From contig SAQR01000004.1 of assembly GCA_004020365.1 (NCBI GenBank), positions 177,837-241,836 on the forward strand: a stretch of DNA of 64,000 bases, given 5' to 3'. The notes beneath the pieces were generated by a model, which was given only the letters and a program-made list of their open reading frames with translations, was not told the DNA's origin and made no database searches. The DNA is from Mesorhizobium sp. (lineage in GTDB: Bacteria > Pseudomonadota > Alphaproteobacteria > Rhizobiales > Rhizobiaceae). Made by a program: the position numbers and the translations under genes. Positions 26,597 to 36,053 of the stretch are shown here, one piece after another (the first letter of the stretch is position 1; each line of letters begins with the position of its first letter).

Positions 26597-27189
26597 TGGC
26601 CGACGTCTCGCTGATCGACCGCCTGCTCGACGTCATCGAGCATGACATTGTGCCGAAGACAGCCGAAGGCGTCGCCCATGGCAACAAGCTGTTCGGAGCG
26701 GCGATCCTGCGCAAGAACGACCGATCGCTGGTGCTCGCCGAAACCAACAACGAGACGGAAAATCCGCTCTGGCATGGCGAAGTGCACTGCCTGAAGCGGT
26801 TCTATGAAATGCCGAAGGCTGAGCGTGTCGACACCAAGGACGCGATTTTTCTCGCCACGCATGAACCCTGCTCGCTCTGCCTGTCGGCGATCACCTGGAC
26901 CGGCTTCGACAATTTCTACTATTTGTTTTCGCATGAGGATTCGCGCGACAGCTTCGCCATCCCGCACGATCTGAAGATCCTGAAAGAGGTCTTCACCCTC
27001 GACCCCGGCGGCTACAATGCCGAGAATGCCTACTGGAAGAGTTTTTCGATCCGCAGACTGGTGCGATCGTTGCCCGAGGCCGAGCGCCAGCGGCTGGAAG
27101 CGCGGGTCGGCAAGATCGCGGAGTGCTATGACGAACTGTCCGAAGCCTACCAGGCGAGCAAGGCTGACAACGACATTCCGTTGAACTGA
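26593..27189 (+). CDS. Cytidine/deoxycytidylate deaminase-fold nucleoside deaminase
   Basis: 198 aa zinc deaminase: 'WHGEVHCLKRF' (His and catalytic Glu) and 'THEPCSLCLSAI' (two Cys ligands). Last of the coupled ureide genes, so a purine-related substrate is likely. It differs from the amidohydrolase-type GuaD at 14068, and a second base-deaminase activity is plausible. The long C-terminal region ('VFTLDPGGYNAENAYWKSFSIRRLV') is unlike simple cytosine deaminases. Confidence 0.8.
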   Translation: MMADVSLIDRLLDVIEHDIVPKTAEGVAHGNKLFGAAILRKNDRSLVLAETNNETENPLWHGEVHCLKRFYEMPKAERVDTKDAIFLATHEPCSLCLSAITWTGFDNFYYLFSHEDSRDSFAIPHDLKILKEVFTLDPGGYNAENAYWKSFSIRRLVRSLPEAERQRLEARVGKIAECYDELSEAYQASKADNDIPLN

Positions 27190-27258
27190 CGCGGATTGAC
27201 CAGCCGATTTCGTTGGCTGGCCCATGACGCATCGGCAGCGGCTCCATCATGTGGCCGC

Positions 27259-29244
27259 ATGAAAATCGTCACTGAATTTCCCCGCAAGGTCGTCGAATTT
27301 CCGGACGTGGGGATCGTCATGCCGGATGGCTGCCGGCTGTCGGCGCGGGTATGGATGCCGGCCGATGCCGTCGACGACCCGGTGCCGGCGATCCTCGAGC
27401 ACCTGCCCTACCGCAAGCGCGACGGCACCATCTTTCGCGATCAACTGACGCATCCCTATTTCGCCGGTCACGGCTACGCCTCGATCCGCGTCGACATGCG
27501 CGGCAATGGCGATTCCGATGGGCTGATGGACGACGAATATTCCGAGCAGGAATTGCAGGACGCCTGCGACGTGATCGCCTGGGCGGCGGGCCAGCCCTGG
27601 TGCAACGGCAGTGTCGGCATGATGGGCATCTCCTGGGGCGGCTTCAACTGCCTGCAGACGGCAGCCAGGCGGCCGCCGGCGCTGAAGGCGGTCATCAGCC
27701 TGTGCTCGACCGTCGACCGCTATTCCGACGATATCCACTACAAGGGCGGCTGCCTGCTGATCGAGAATTTCGGCTGGGCCTCGACCATGCTGTCCTACTC
27801 GTCGCGACCGCCGGATCCGCTGCTGGCCGGCGACAACCGCTGGCGCGACCTGTGGTTGACCCGGCTGGAGAACCAGCCCTTCCTGGCGCCGCTATGGCTG
27901 AAGCACCAGCACCGCGACGCTTATTGGAAGCGCGGCTCGATCTGCGAGGACTATTCCGCCATCCAGGCCGCCGTGCTGTCGATCGGCGGCTGGCATGACG
28001 GCTATCGCAACACCATTTCCCATCTCGTCGCCAATATCGGGGCGCCGGTCAAAGGCATTGTCGGCCCGTGGATTCATAAATACCCGCACTATGCGGCGCC
28101 TGAACCGCGCATCGGCTTCCTGCAGGAGGCGTTGCGCTGGTGGGACCGCTGGCTGAAGGACATCGACACCGACGTCGAGACCGACCCGGCCTACCGCGCC
28201 TACGTCATGGACAGCGTCCGCCCGGCGCGCTGGCATCCCGAACGGCCGGGCCGCTGGGTCGCCGAACCGGTGTGGCCATCGCCTGATATCGAGACACAGG
28301 AAGTCGAGCTAATTCCAGAAGGCATCAAGCCGGCCATCGTCGCATCACTGCAAAGCTGCGGGCTCGCCGGCGGCGAATATTTTCCCTTCACCTTCGGACC
28401 GGAACTGCCCGGCGACCAGCGCCCCGACGACGCGCTGTCGGTGTGCTTCGACCAACCTGTGCTGACGGAGGCGATCGACATTGTCGGCGCGCCGGAGTTG
28501 TCGGTCAGGGTTTCATCGGACCGGCGCCAGGCGAACATCGCCATCCGGCTGTGCGACGTGCATCCCGACGGCGCGTCCGAACTGATCTCCTACGGCGTGC
28601 TCAACCTGACGCACCGCAACTCGCACGAATTCCCGCAAGCGCTGGTGCCGGGCGAAACTTTCGGCGCCCGGGTGGTGCTCGACCAATGCGCCTATCGCGT
28701 GCCGGCCGGCCACCGCCTGCGTATCGCCGTTTCGAACGCCTACTGGCCGATGATCTGGCCATCGCCGGAGCCGGTCCGGCTCGACCTGTCGGCAGCGACG
28801 CTGAAGCTGCCGTTGCGCCCGCTGGCGCAAGGCGACGAACTCAGGTTTCCCACGCCCGAGGCAGCCGCGCCGTGGGCAACCGAAACGATCCGCGCCGCCA
28901 ATTCCGAGCGTCATGTCGATCGCGACGAGAAGACCGGAATCGTTACGCTTTCCATTGTCAACGATTTCGGCGAGATGCGCGACCTGGAGCATGGCCTCGC
29001 CAATGGCAGCATCGCGCGAGAGACATGGGCGATCCATCCCGACGATCCGCTGTCAGCGTCGGGCAAAACGCATTGGACGCAAACGCTGTCGCGAAATGGA
29101 TGGTCGGTGCGCACCGAAACATCAGCCGAGATGCGGTCCGACGCGCAAAACTTCATGGTTAACGCCAGAATCGAAGCCTATGAAGGAGAGAAACTGGTTT
29201 TCGAGCGCAATTTCGAGGAGAAAATCCCGCGCGATCTGCTTTGA
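27259..29244 (+). CDS. CocE/NonD-family serine hydrolase (X-Pro dipeptidyl-peptidase S15 fold)
   Basis: 661 aa. Alpha/beta-hydrolase domain with 'PYRKRDGTIFRDQLTHPYFAGHGYASIRVDMRGNGDSDG' and nucleophile elbow GISWGG, His candidate in 'PWIHKYPHYA', then the C-terminal jelly-roll domain typical of PepX/CocE. Hydrolyses an ester or amide bond, possibly acyl or peptide substrates brought in by the ABC transporter encoded just downstream. No signal peptide. Start ATG 27259 is chosen over upstream codons because the conserved part begins there. Confidence 0.83.
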   Translation: MKIVTEFPRKVVEFPDVGIVMPDGCRLSARVWMPADAVDDPVPAILEHLPYRKRDGTIFRDQLTHPYFAGHGYASIRVDMRGNGDSDGLMDDEYSEQELQDACDVIAWAAGQPWCNGSVGMMGISWGGFNCLQTAARRPPALKAVISLCSTVDRYSDDIHYKGGCLLIENFGWASTMLSYSSRPPDPLLAGDNRWRDLWLTRLENQPFLAPLWLKHQHRDAYWKRGSICEDYSAIQAAVLSIGGWHDGYRNTISHLVANIGAPVKGIVGPWIHKYPHYAAPEPRIGFLQEALRWWDRWLKDIDTDVETDPAYRAYVMDSVRPARWHPERPGRWVAEPVWPSPDIETQEVELIPEGIKPAIVASLQSCGLAGGEYFPFTFGPELPGDQRPDDALSVCFDQPVLTEAIDIVGAPELSVRVSSDRRQANIAIRLCDVHPDGASELISYGVLNLTHRNSHEFPQALVPGETFGARVVLDQCAYRVPAGHRLRIAVSNAYWPMIWPSPEPVRLDLSAATLKLPLRPLAQGDELRFPTPEAAAPWATETIRAANSERHVDRDEKTGIVTLSIVNDFGEMRDLEHGLANGSIARETWAIHPDDPLSASGKTHWTQTLSRNGWSVRTETSAEMRSDAQNFMVNARIEAYEGEKLVFERNFEEKIPRDLL

Positions 29245-29402
29245 GCGCTTATGCGGTTTTGGTCCAATTGCGACGTGCGATTTACGCCACGGCATGTCGC
29301 ATTCGGTCTTGCTTACGACGTTCCCTTGCGGTCATTATTCTCCTCACAAGAAACGATAAAAAAACGACCACAAGGTCGAACCAACAGAGTGAGGAACTCA
29401 AA

Positions 29403-30992
29403 ATGTCGAACGAACTGGAATTTCTTAGCCGGCGCGTCGCATCCGGCAAACTGAGCCGTCGTGATTTTCTCGGCCGGGCGGCAGCGCTCGGCGTCACCGC
29501 GACCTTCGCCAACTCGCTGCTTTCAAGTGCGGCGCGCGCCGCGGGCCCGGTCAAAGGCGGCACGCTGAAGGCCGGCCTGGTCGGCGGCGAGTCCACCAAC
29601 AGCCTCGATCCGGCCCTGTTCATGACCCAGGTGCCGTTCGCCTTCGGCAAGATGTGGGGCGAACTGATCGTCGAGCTTTCACCGGAAGGCACTCTCGAGA
29701 ACCGCATTGCCGAGGAGATCGGCTCGTCGGACGACGCCAAGGTGTGGACGCTGAAGATTCGCGACGGTGTCGAATTCCACAATGGCAAGACGGTGACCGC
29801 CGAGGACGTGGCTGCCACCCTCGAACGCCATTCGGACGAGAAGTCGAAGTCGGGCGCGCTCGGCTACATGAAGGGCATCGAGAGCATCAAGGCCAGCGGC
29901 AAGGAAGTCGTGCTGACGCTGAAGGAAGCCAATGCCGACCTGCCTTATCTGCTCAGCGACTACCATCTGATCGTCCAGCCCAATGGCGGCAAGGACAAGG
30001 CCGATGCCGGCATCTCGGCCGGACCCTACAAGGTCACCACCAACGAGCCCGGCGTGCGCCATGGCGGCGAGCGCTTCGCCAATTACTGGCAGGGCGACAA
30101 GATGGGCCATGCCGACCAGATCGAGATCATCGTCATCAACGACGCCACCGCGCGCACCTCGGCGCTGCAAGGCGGCCAGGTCAACATGATCAACCGCGTA
30201 GAGCCGAAGATCGTCGACCTGATCAAGCGTCTGCCGGGCGTCACCATCCGCAACCATTCGGGACCTGGCCACTACGTCTTCATCATGCATTGCAACACGG
30301 CGCCGTTCGACAATAACGATCTGCGCATGGCGCTGAAGCTGGCGATCGACCGCGAGGAGATGCTCGACAAGATCCTCAGGGGCTACGGCTCGCTCGGCAA
30401 CGACTTTCCGATCAATGAGTCCTACCCATTGTTCTCCGACGACATCGAGCAGCGCAAATACGATCCCGACAAGGCCAAGTTCCATTTCAAGAAGTCGGGC
30501 CATGACGGCGCCGTCCTGCTCAGGACGTCGGACGTCGCCTTCCCCGGCGCCGTCGATGCCGCGCAGCTGTTCCAGCAGAGCGCGGCCAAGGCCGGCATCA
30601 CGCTCGAGATCAAGCGCGAACCGGGCGACGGCTACTGGTCGGAGGTCTGGAACAAGCAGCCCTTCTGCGCTTCCTACTGGGGCGGACGCTCGACGCAGGA
30701 CCAGATGTATTCGACCGCTTACCTGTCGACGGCTGACTGGAACGACACACGTTTCAAGCGTCCGGATTTCGACAAGATGGTGCTGGCGGCGCGTGCCGAG
30801 CTCGACGAGGCCAAGCGCAAGGCGATGTATCGCGACATGGCGATGCTCGTGCGCGACGAGGGCGGCCTGATCCTGCCGATGTTCAACCAGTTCATCGACG
30901 CGACGGGCGCCAAGGTCGCCGGCTGGATCGACGATCCGCATCAGGAGCTGATGAACGGGTACGCTCTGGCAAAGTGCTGGCTCGAAGCCTGA
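29403..30992 (+). CDS. ABC transporter substrate-binding protein, peptide/dipeptide family 5 (Tat-exported)
   Basis: 529 aa. Twin-arginine leader (SRRDFLGRAAALGVTATFANSLLSSAARA) precedes an extracellular solute-binding family 5 domain ('LWTLKIRDGVEFHNGKTVTAEDV'-type core). GAGGAACTC precedes the ATG. First gene of a four-gene transporter set; the ligand could be a peptide, opine or other small amine. The CocE-type hydrolase upstream suggests the cargo is hydrolysed after uptake. Confidence 0.88.
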   Translation: MSNELEFLSRRVASGKLSRRDFLGRAAALGVTATFANSLLSSAARAAGPVKGGTLKAGLVGGESTNSLDPALFMTQVPFAFGKMWGELIVELSPEGTLENRIAEEIGSSDDAKVWTLKIRDGVEFHNGKTVTAEDVAATLERHSDEKSKSGALGYMKGIESIKASGKEVVLTLKEANADLPYLLSDYHLIVQPNGGKDKADAGISAGPYKVTTNEPGVRHGGERFANYWQGDKMGHADQIEIIVINDATARTSALQGGQVNMINRVEPKIVDLIKRLPGVTIRNHSGPGHYVFIMHCNTAPFDNNDLRMALKLAIDREEMLDKILRGYGSLGNDFPINESYPLFSDDIEQRKYDPDKAKFHFKKSGHDGAVLLRTSDVAFPGAVDAAQLFQQSAAKAGITLEIKREPGDGYWSEVWNKQPFCASYWGGRSTQDQMYSTAYLSTADWNDTRFKRPDFDKMVLAARAELDEAKRKAMYRDMAMLVRDEGGLILPMFNQFIDATGAKVAGWIDDPHQELMNGYALAKCWLEA

Positions 30993-31008
30993 GCCCGGCC
31001 TTGCGGAT

Positions 31009-31968
31009 ATGTCCTCACCCCTCGTGAAACTGGTGACCCAGCGCATTGCGCTGGGCATCCTGCTGCTGTTGGCCGTATCGGTCCTGATCTTCGCCGGCAC
31101 CCAAATCCTGCCCGGCGACGTCGCGCAAGCCATCCTCGGACAGTCTGCGACACCGGAATCGCTCGCTAATCTGCGCGAGCAGCTCGGCCTCAACGATCCG
31201 GCCTTTGTCCGCTATTTCCGCTGGCTCGGCGGCGTCGTGACCGGCGATCTCGGCACCGCCATGTCGAGCGGCCAGGATATAGCGACGTCGATCAAGGGAC
31301 GGCTATGGAACACGCTGTTCCTCGCCTTCTGGGCGGCGGTCGTGGCCGTGCCGCTGGCGATCATCCTCGGCCTGATCGCGGTGCGCTACCGCAATGGCTG
31401 GGTCGATAAGCTGATCTCCGGACTGGCGCTCGCCTCGACGTCGTTTCCCGAATTCTTCGTCGGCTACGTGCTGGTCTATTTCTTTGCCGTGAAATACCAG
31501 ATCTTCCCCGGCATCTCGACCGTCTATGACGGAATGCCTTTCGGCGAGCGCATGCAGGCGATCATGCTGCCGGCGGCAGCACTGACGCTGGTGGTGCTCG
31601 CCCATATGATGCGGATGACGCGCGCCGCGATTCTCAACGTCATGCAGTCGGCTTATGTCGAAACCGCCGAGCTCAAGGGGCTTTCGGCCTTCGCCGTCAT
31701 TCGCAGGCATGCCTTTCCCAATGCGATCGCGCCGATCATCAACGTCGTCATGCTCAACCTCGCCTACCTCATCGTCGGCGTCGTCGTGGTCGAAGTGATC
31801 TTCGTCTATCCCGGCATGGGGCAATATCTCGTCGACCACGTCACCAAGCGCGACGTGCCGGTGGTGCAGGCGGTCGGCCTGATCTTCGCCGCCGTCTACA
31901 TCAGCCTCAACATCATTGCGGACATAGCGGCGATCGTCGCCAATCCGCGTCTCAGACATCCGAAATAA
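31009..31968 (+). CDS. ABC transporter permease, DppB type
   Basis: 319 aa with six predicted membrane helices and the binding-protein-dependent permease loop 'AELKGLSAFAVIRRHAFPNAIAPIINVV' (EAA motif). It begins 16 bp after the binding protein gene and forms the channel together with the next gene. Confidence 0.9.
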   Translation: MSSPLVKLVTQRIALGILLLLAVSVLIFAGTQILPGDVAQAILGQSATPESLANLREQLGLNDPAFVRYFRWLGGVVTGDLGTAMSSGQDIATSIKGRLWNTLFLAFWAAVVAVPLAIILGLIAVRYRNGWVDKLISGLALASTSFPEFFVGYVLVYFFAVKYQIFPGISTVYDGMPFGERMQAIMLPAAALTLVVLAHMMRMTRAAILNVMQSAYVETAELKGLSAFAVIRRHAFPNAIAPIINVVMLNLAYLIVGVVVVEVIFVYPGMGQYLVDHVTKRDVPVVQAVGLIFAAVYISLNIIADIAAIVANPRLRHPK

Positions 31969-31979
31969 GGGGAGCGGGC

Positions 31980-32804
31980 ATGCTCGACATAAAACGCATC
32001 CCCATCCCGGCGCTGATCGGCCTGGTGCTGACGGCGCTGTTCGTGCTGGCGGCGATCTTCGCGCCGTGGATCGCGCCGTATGGTAATGGCGAGATCGTCG
32101 GCGATGTCTGGGGACCGATGTCGGCGACACATTGGCTGGGCACCGACAATCTCGGCCGCGACCTCCTTTCGCGCATGATCTACGGCGCCCGCGTCACGCT
32201 GTTCATCGCTGTGCTGGCCACCGCACTGTCGTTCTCGCTCGGCGCCATCCTTGGCTTCTCGGCGGCGGTCTTCGGCGGCTGGTTCGACACGCTGCTGTCG
32301 CGTCTCGTCGATCTCCTGATGTCGATCCCGACGCTGATCATGGGCCTCGTCGTACTCTCTGTGCTGCCAACCAATCTGGTGACGCTGATCCTGGTCATGG
32401 GCATCCTCGACTCGACCCGCGTCTACCGCCTGTCGCGGGCGGTCGCCGTCGACATCAACGTCATGGATTTCGTCGAGGCGGCCAAGCTGCGCGGCGAAGG
32501 CAGCACTTGGATCATCTTCCGCGAGATCCTGCCCAATGCGTTGTCGCCGCTGGTCTCGGAACTCGGCCTGCGCTTCATCTATGCGGTGCTGTTCCTGTCG
32601 ACGCTGTCCTTTCTCGGGCTCGGCGTGCAGCCGCCTAGCGCCGACTGGGGCGGCATGGTCAAGGAAAACAAGGACGGCATCGTCTTCGGCATAGCGGCGG
32701 CGCTCATCCCCGCTGCGGCGATCGCCATGCTGGCGATTTCCGTCAACCTTGTCGCTGACTGGGTGCTCAACCGCACGACGAGCCTGAAGGGAGGGCGCGG
32801 GTAA
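31980..32804 (+). CDS. ABC transporter permease, DppC type
   Basis: 274 aa. Membrane protein with the DppC-specific 'HWLGTDNLGRDLLSRMIYGARVTLF' after the first helix and the EAA loop 'FVEAAKLRGEGSTWIIFREILPNALSPLV'. GGGGAG lies before the ATG. Its last base is shared with the ATG of the ATPase gene (TAATG overlap at 32804). Confidence 0.9.
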   Translation: MLDIKRIPIPALIGLVLTALFVLAAIFAPWIAPYGNGEIVGDVWGPMSATHWLGTDNLGRDLLSRMIYGARVTLFIAVLATALSFSLGAILGFSAAVFGGWFDTLLSRLVDLLMSIPTLIMGLVVLSVLPTNLVTLILVMGILDSTRVYRLSRAVAVDINVMDFVEAAKLRGEGSTWIIFREILPNALSPLVSELGLRFIYAVLFLSTLSFLGLGVQPPSADWGGMVKENKDGIVFGIAAALIPAAAIAMLAISVNLVADWVLNRTTSLKGGRG

Positions 32805-34456
32805 TGGCTGACCAGCGAGCAAAGTCCGTGCTGCTCGATATCCGCAATCTGCGCATCGAGGCAACCGTGTTCCCGCCGGGCGAGGCGCCGAGAAACATCG
32901 TGCTGGTCCACGACGTCTCGCTGACGCTCGAAAAGGGCAAGGTGCTCGGCCTGATCGGCGAGTCCGGCGCCGGCAAGTCGACCATCGGCCTGGCATCGAT
33001 GGGCTATGGCCGCGGCGGCGTGCGGATCACCGGCGGCGAGGTCATCCTCAACGGCCGCGACATCCTCAAGGGCGGCAAGGAGGGCTTTCGCAAGCTGCGC
33101 GGTCGCGAGGTCTGCTATGTCGCGCAATCGGCTGCCGCCGCCTTCAACCCGGCGCACAGGCTGATGGACCAGGTGGTCGAGGCGACGCTGCTGCACGGCA
33201 CGGCAACGCGGGCCGCAGCCGAAAAACGCGCCATCGCGCTGTTCAAGAAGCTCAGCCTGCCGAACCCCGAAAGCATCGGCGAGCGCTTTCCGCACCAGGT
33301 GTCGGGCGGCCAGCTGCAGCGCGTGATGACGGCAATGGCGCTGTGCTCCGAGCCCGACCTGATCGTCTTCGACGAGCCGACCACGGCGCTCGACGTGACG
33401 ACGCAGATCGACGTGTTGGCGGCGATCAAGGACGCCATCCGTGACACGCATGTCGCGGCGCTGTACATCACTCACGACCTTGCCGTCGTCGCCCAGGTCT
33501 CGGACGAGATCATGGTGCTGCGCCACGGCCGGCTAGTCGAATGGGGCGGCACCCGCCAGATCATCAAGCAGCCGCGCCAGGAATACACCAATGCGCTGGT
33601 GTCGGTGCATGAGATCGAGCACCAGGAGCAAAAGCCCGGCACGACGCCGTTCCTGTCGGTCAAGAACATCACCGCCGCCTATGGCCGCAGCCAAATCAAG
33701 GTGCTGAAGAACGTCTCGGTCGACATCTATCCGGGCCAGACGCTGGCGGTGGTCGGCGAGTCCGGTTCGGGCAAGTCGACGCTGGCGCGCGCCATCACCG
33801 GCCTTCTGCCGCCCGAACAAGGCACCGTCACCTTCGACGGGCGGCCGCTCGCCAACCGGCTTGCCGATCGGCCCAAGGAGGATCTGCGCCAGTTACAGAT
33901 GATCTACCAGATGGCCGACGTGGCGATGAACCCGCGCCAGACCGTCGGCACCATCATCGGCCGGCCGCTCGAATTCTATTTTGGTCTGCGCGGCCGCGAG
34001 CGCGACAAGCGCGTTGCCGAGCTGCTCGACAAGATCGAAATGGGCAAGGGTTTTGTCGACCGCTACCCGGCCGAGCTTTCCGGCGGCCAGAAGCAGCGCG
34101 TCTGCATCGCCCGCTCGCTTGCCGCCAAGCCAAAACTGATCATCTGCGACGAGGTGACCTCGGCGCTCGACCCGCTGGTCGCCAACGGCATCCTGAAGCT
34201 GCTGCTCGAGTTGCAGAAGGAGGAAAACGTCGCCTATTTGTTCATCACCCACGACCTCGCGACGGTGAAGTCGATCGCCGATTCGATCGCGGTGATGTAT
34301 CGCGGCGAGGTGGTGCGCTACGGCGCCAAGAGCCAGGTGCTGGCGCCGCCGTTCGATGCCTATACCGACCTTCTCTTGTCCTCGGTCCCCGAAATGGAGA
34401 TCGGCTGGCTGGAAAAGGCGATCAAGGGACGGCGCATGGCCAGCGCGGGGAATTAG
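32804..34456 (+). CDS. Fused double ABC ATPase for peptide-type uptake
   Basis: 550 aa with two complete nucleotide-binding domains: Walker A GESGAGKST and GESGSGKST, signatures VSGGQLQRV and LSGGQKQRV, Walker B 'LIVFDEPTTALD' and 'LIICDEVTSALD'. It is equivalent to DppD and DppF in a single chain, as in GsiA/YejF. It drives the permeases encoded upstream. Confidence 0.93.
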   Translation: MADQRAKSVLLDIRNLRIEATVFPPGEAPRNIVLVHDVSLTLEKGKVLGLIGESGAGKSTIGLASMGYGRGGVRITGGEVILNGRDILKGGKEGFRKLRGREVCYVAQSAAAAFNPAHRLMDQVVEATLLHGTATRAAAEKRAIALFKKLSLPNPESIGERFPHQVSGGQLQRVMTAMALCSEPDLIVFDEPTTALDVTTQIDVLAAIKDAIRDTHVAALYITHDLAVVAQVSDEIMVLRHGRLVEWGGTRQIIKQPRQEYTNALVSVHEIEHQEQKPGTTPFLSVKNITAAYGRSQIKVLKNVSVDIYPGQTLAVVGESGSGKSTLARAITGLLPPEQGTVTFDGRPLANRLADRPKEDLRQLQMIYQMADVAMNPRQTVGTIIGRPLEFYFGLRGRERDKRVAELLDKIEMGKGFVDRYPAELSGGQKQRVCIARSLAAKPKLIICDEVTSALDPLVANGILKLLLELQKEENVAYLFITHDLATVKSIADSIAVMYRGEVVRYGAKSQVLAPPFDAYTDLLLSSVPEMEIGWLEKAIKGRRMASAGN

Positions 34457-34557
34457 ACACCCGGTAGCGCTGAAGACAAAACTTCTGCTTGCGCGCGCCT
34501 CGGCGTGCCGGTGCCGGCGACCATGAAGACCGAGCCATTTCTCGACTGAGCGCGCGT

Positions 34558-34700
34558 CTTCCCTTCTCCCCTTGTTGTGGGAGAAGGTGGATCGGCGCGC
34601 AGCGCCGAGCCGGATGAGGGGTGTTCCAGCTTGACGAACACCCGTTCCGTCGCCTTCGGCGACACCTTCTCCCACAGGGCCCACAGGGGGAGAAGGAAGA
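34558..34700. repeat. Palindromic intergenic repeat, copy 2
   Basis: Left half CCTTCTCCCC..GTGGGAGAAGGTGG and right half CACCTTCTCCCACAGGG..GGGGGAGAAGG are inverted, with a GGATGAGGGGTGTTCCAGCTT core shared with the copy at 6874. It fills most of the 365 bp between the ABC ATPase and the sigma factor gene. I see no gene in that stretch. Confidence 0.75.
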
Positions 34701-34821
34701 AGCGCACCTCTGGCAACCTATGCGCTCTTCGGTTAGCTTTCGAAAATCCGGGCGGAAAGCGGTGAACCTTTTTGGGCCGATCAGCGACAGAGCAGACAGG
34801 AGCCAGGCGGCTCGACCGGCC

Positions 34822-35388
34822 ATGACGGCAGCCACGGAAACCGACCGCGCGCTTGTCGGCCGGGTCGCGAAAGGCGACCGTGCCGCCGTACGGCTCCTGT
34901 TCATGCGCCACCACGCGCGGGTCTATCGCTTCGTGGTGCGCCAGACGGGATCGGAAATGATGGCCGACGATATTGCCAACGAGGTGTTTCTCGAACTCTG
35001 GCGCCAGGCGCCGGGCTTCGAGGGGCGCTCGGAAGTCTCGACATGGCTGCTCGGCATCGCCCGCTTCAAGGCACTGTCGTCGCTGCGCAAGAAAAAAGAA
35101 GACTGGATCGACGACGACGATGCGGCCCAGATCGCCGACGGCGCCGACTCTCCGGAAATCGTCACCATGAAGGAAGACAAGGGCGCCGCGTTGCGGCGCT
35201 TGGTCGATGCCTTGCCGGAAGAACACCGAACGGTGATCGACCTTGCCTACTACCACGGACAATCGGTGAGCGAGATCGGCGAGGTGCTCGGCATCCCGGT
35301 CGCCACCGTCAAGACCAGAATGTTCTACGCCCGCAAGAAACTCGGCGAGGCCCTCAAGGCCGCCGGTTACGACAGGGGGTGGCCATGA
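34822..35388 (+). CDS. ECF-type RNA polymerase sigma factor
   Basis: 188 aa with only the two ECF domains: sigma-2 ('FMRHHARVYRFVVRQTGSEMMADDIANEVFLELWRQA', about residues 28-65) and sigma-4 ('LPEEHRTVIDLAYYHGQSVSEIGEVLGIPVATVKTRMFYARKKL', about 132-178). Start 34822 leaves the repeat outside the gene. The stop overlaps the next gene by ATGA. It directs transcription of a stress or envelope regulon when the coupled anti-sigma factor releases it. Confidence 0.93.
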   Translation: MTAATETDRALVGRVAKGDRAAVRLLFMRHHARVYRFVVRQTGSEMMADDIANEVFLELWRQAPGFEGRSEVSTWLLGIARFKALSSLRKKKEDWIDDDDAAQIADGADSPEIVTMKEDKGAALRRLVDALPEEHRTVIDLAYYHGQSVSEIGEVLGIPVATVKTRMFYARKKLGEALKAAGYDRGWP

Positions 35389-36053
35389 GCGCCGCTGAAA
35401 AGATGTCGCGCCGCGATGAAATGGAAACGCTGCTGCCGTTCTATCTGAACGGCTCGCTGGAAGGTGCGGAGCTCGAAGCCGTCGAGGAATGGCTGGCGAC
35501 CGACCCGGCAGCGCTTGCCGCACTCGGCGAGGCCGAAGCCGAATTCTCCAGCACCGCTGCATCCAATGAAGCGATCCGTCCGCCGGCCGATGCGCTTAGC
35601 CGCTTCGCCCGGGCGCTCGACGCCGAAGCCGGTCCAGCGCGCGCGCCGGCGGCGTCGTCCCGGCTGGCGCGAGTTTGGGGCCGCTTCATGGCGGTGCCCG
35701 CCGGCGTCGCCTGGGCTGCGGCCGCGGCTCTGCTGGCGCTTGTTGTCGTGCAGTCGTTTGAGCAGCCCGGCGGCATGGACAGCGATTTCGAGATTGCCGG
35801 CCAGCAAGGCGATCTGGCGAAAATGCCGTTCGCGCTGGTGAAGTTCAAGCCGGATGCAAGGATGGCCGACATCGTCGCTTTTCTTGGCGAGCACCAGCTG
35901 AAGATTGCCGGCGGCCCGACCGCCGAAGGCGTCTTCCGTCTTGGCATCCCGGTCGCGACCGCAGCCGACTATGAAAAAGTGCTCGGCCTGATTGCCGCCC
36001 AGCCGTTTGCGGAGGCTGTGGTCGAGGGAAGGAAACCGGTCGATGGCGGCTAG
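35385..36053 (+). CDS. Membrane anti-sigma factor with prodomain-like periplasmic module
   Basis: 222 aa. N-terminal cytoplasmic sigma-binding part ('METLLPFYLNGSLEGAELEAVEEWLATDP', an RskA/anti-ECF helix pattern without the zinc-finger cysteines), one transmembrane helix (about residues 104-123), then a periplasmic part. Residues about 148-214 ('FALVKFKPDARMADIVAFLGEHQLKIA...', 'VFRLGIPVATAADYEKVLGLI') read like the beta-alpha-beta prodomain that precedes many subtilases. The protease encoded next has a similar segment. Coupled to the sigma gene by ATGA and overlapping the protease gene by 11 bases. Confidence 0.82.
   Translation: MSAAEKMSRRDEMETLLPFYLNGSLEGAELEAVEEWLATDPAALAALGEAEAEFSSTAASNEAIRPPADALSRFARALDAEAGPARAPAASSRLARVWGRFMAVPAGVAWAAAAALLALVVVQSFEQPGGMDSDFEIAGQQGDLAKMPFALVKFKPDARMADIVAFLGEHQLKIAGGPTAEGVFRLGIPVATAADYEKVLGLIAAQPFAEAVVEGRKPVDGG

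Noticed and set aside
34621-34821. Extended N-terminus of the sigma factor
   Set aside because: The extra 67 codons are translated repeat sequence and precede a normal ECF start at 34822.
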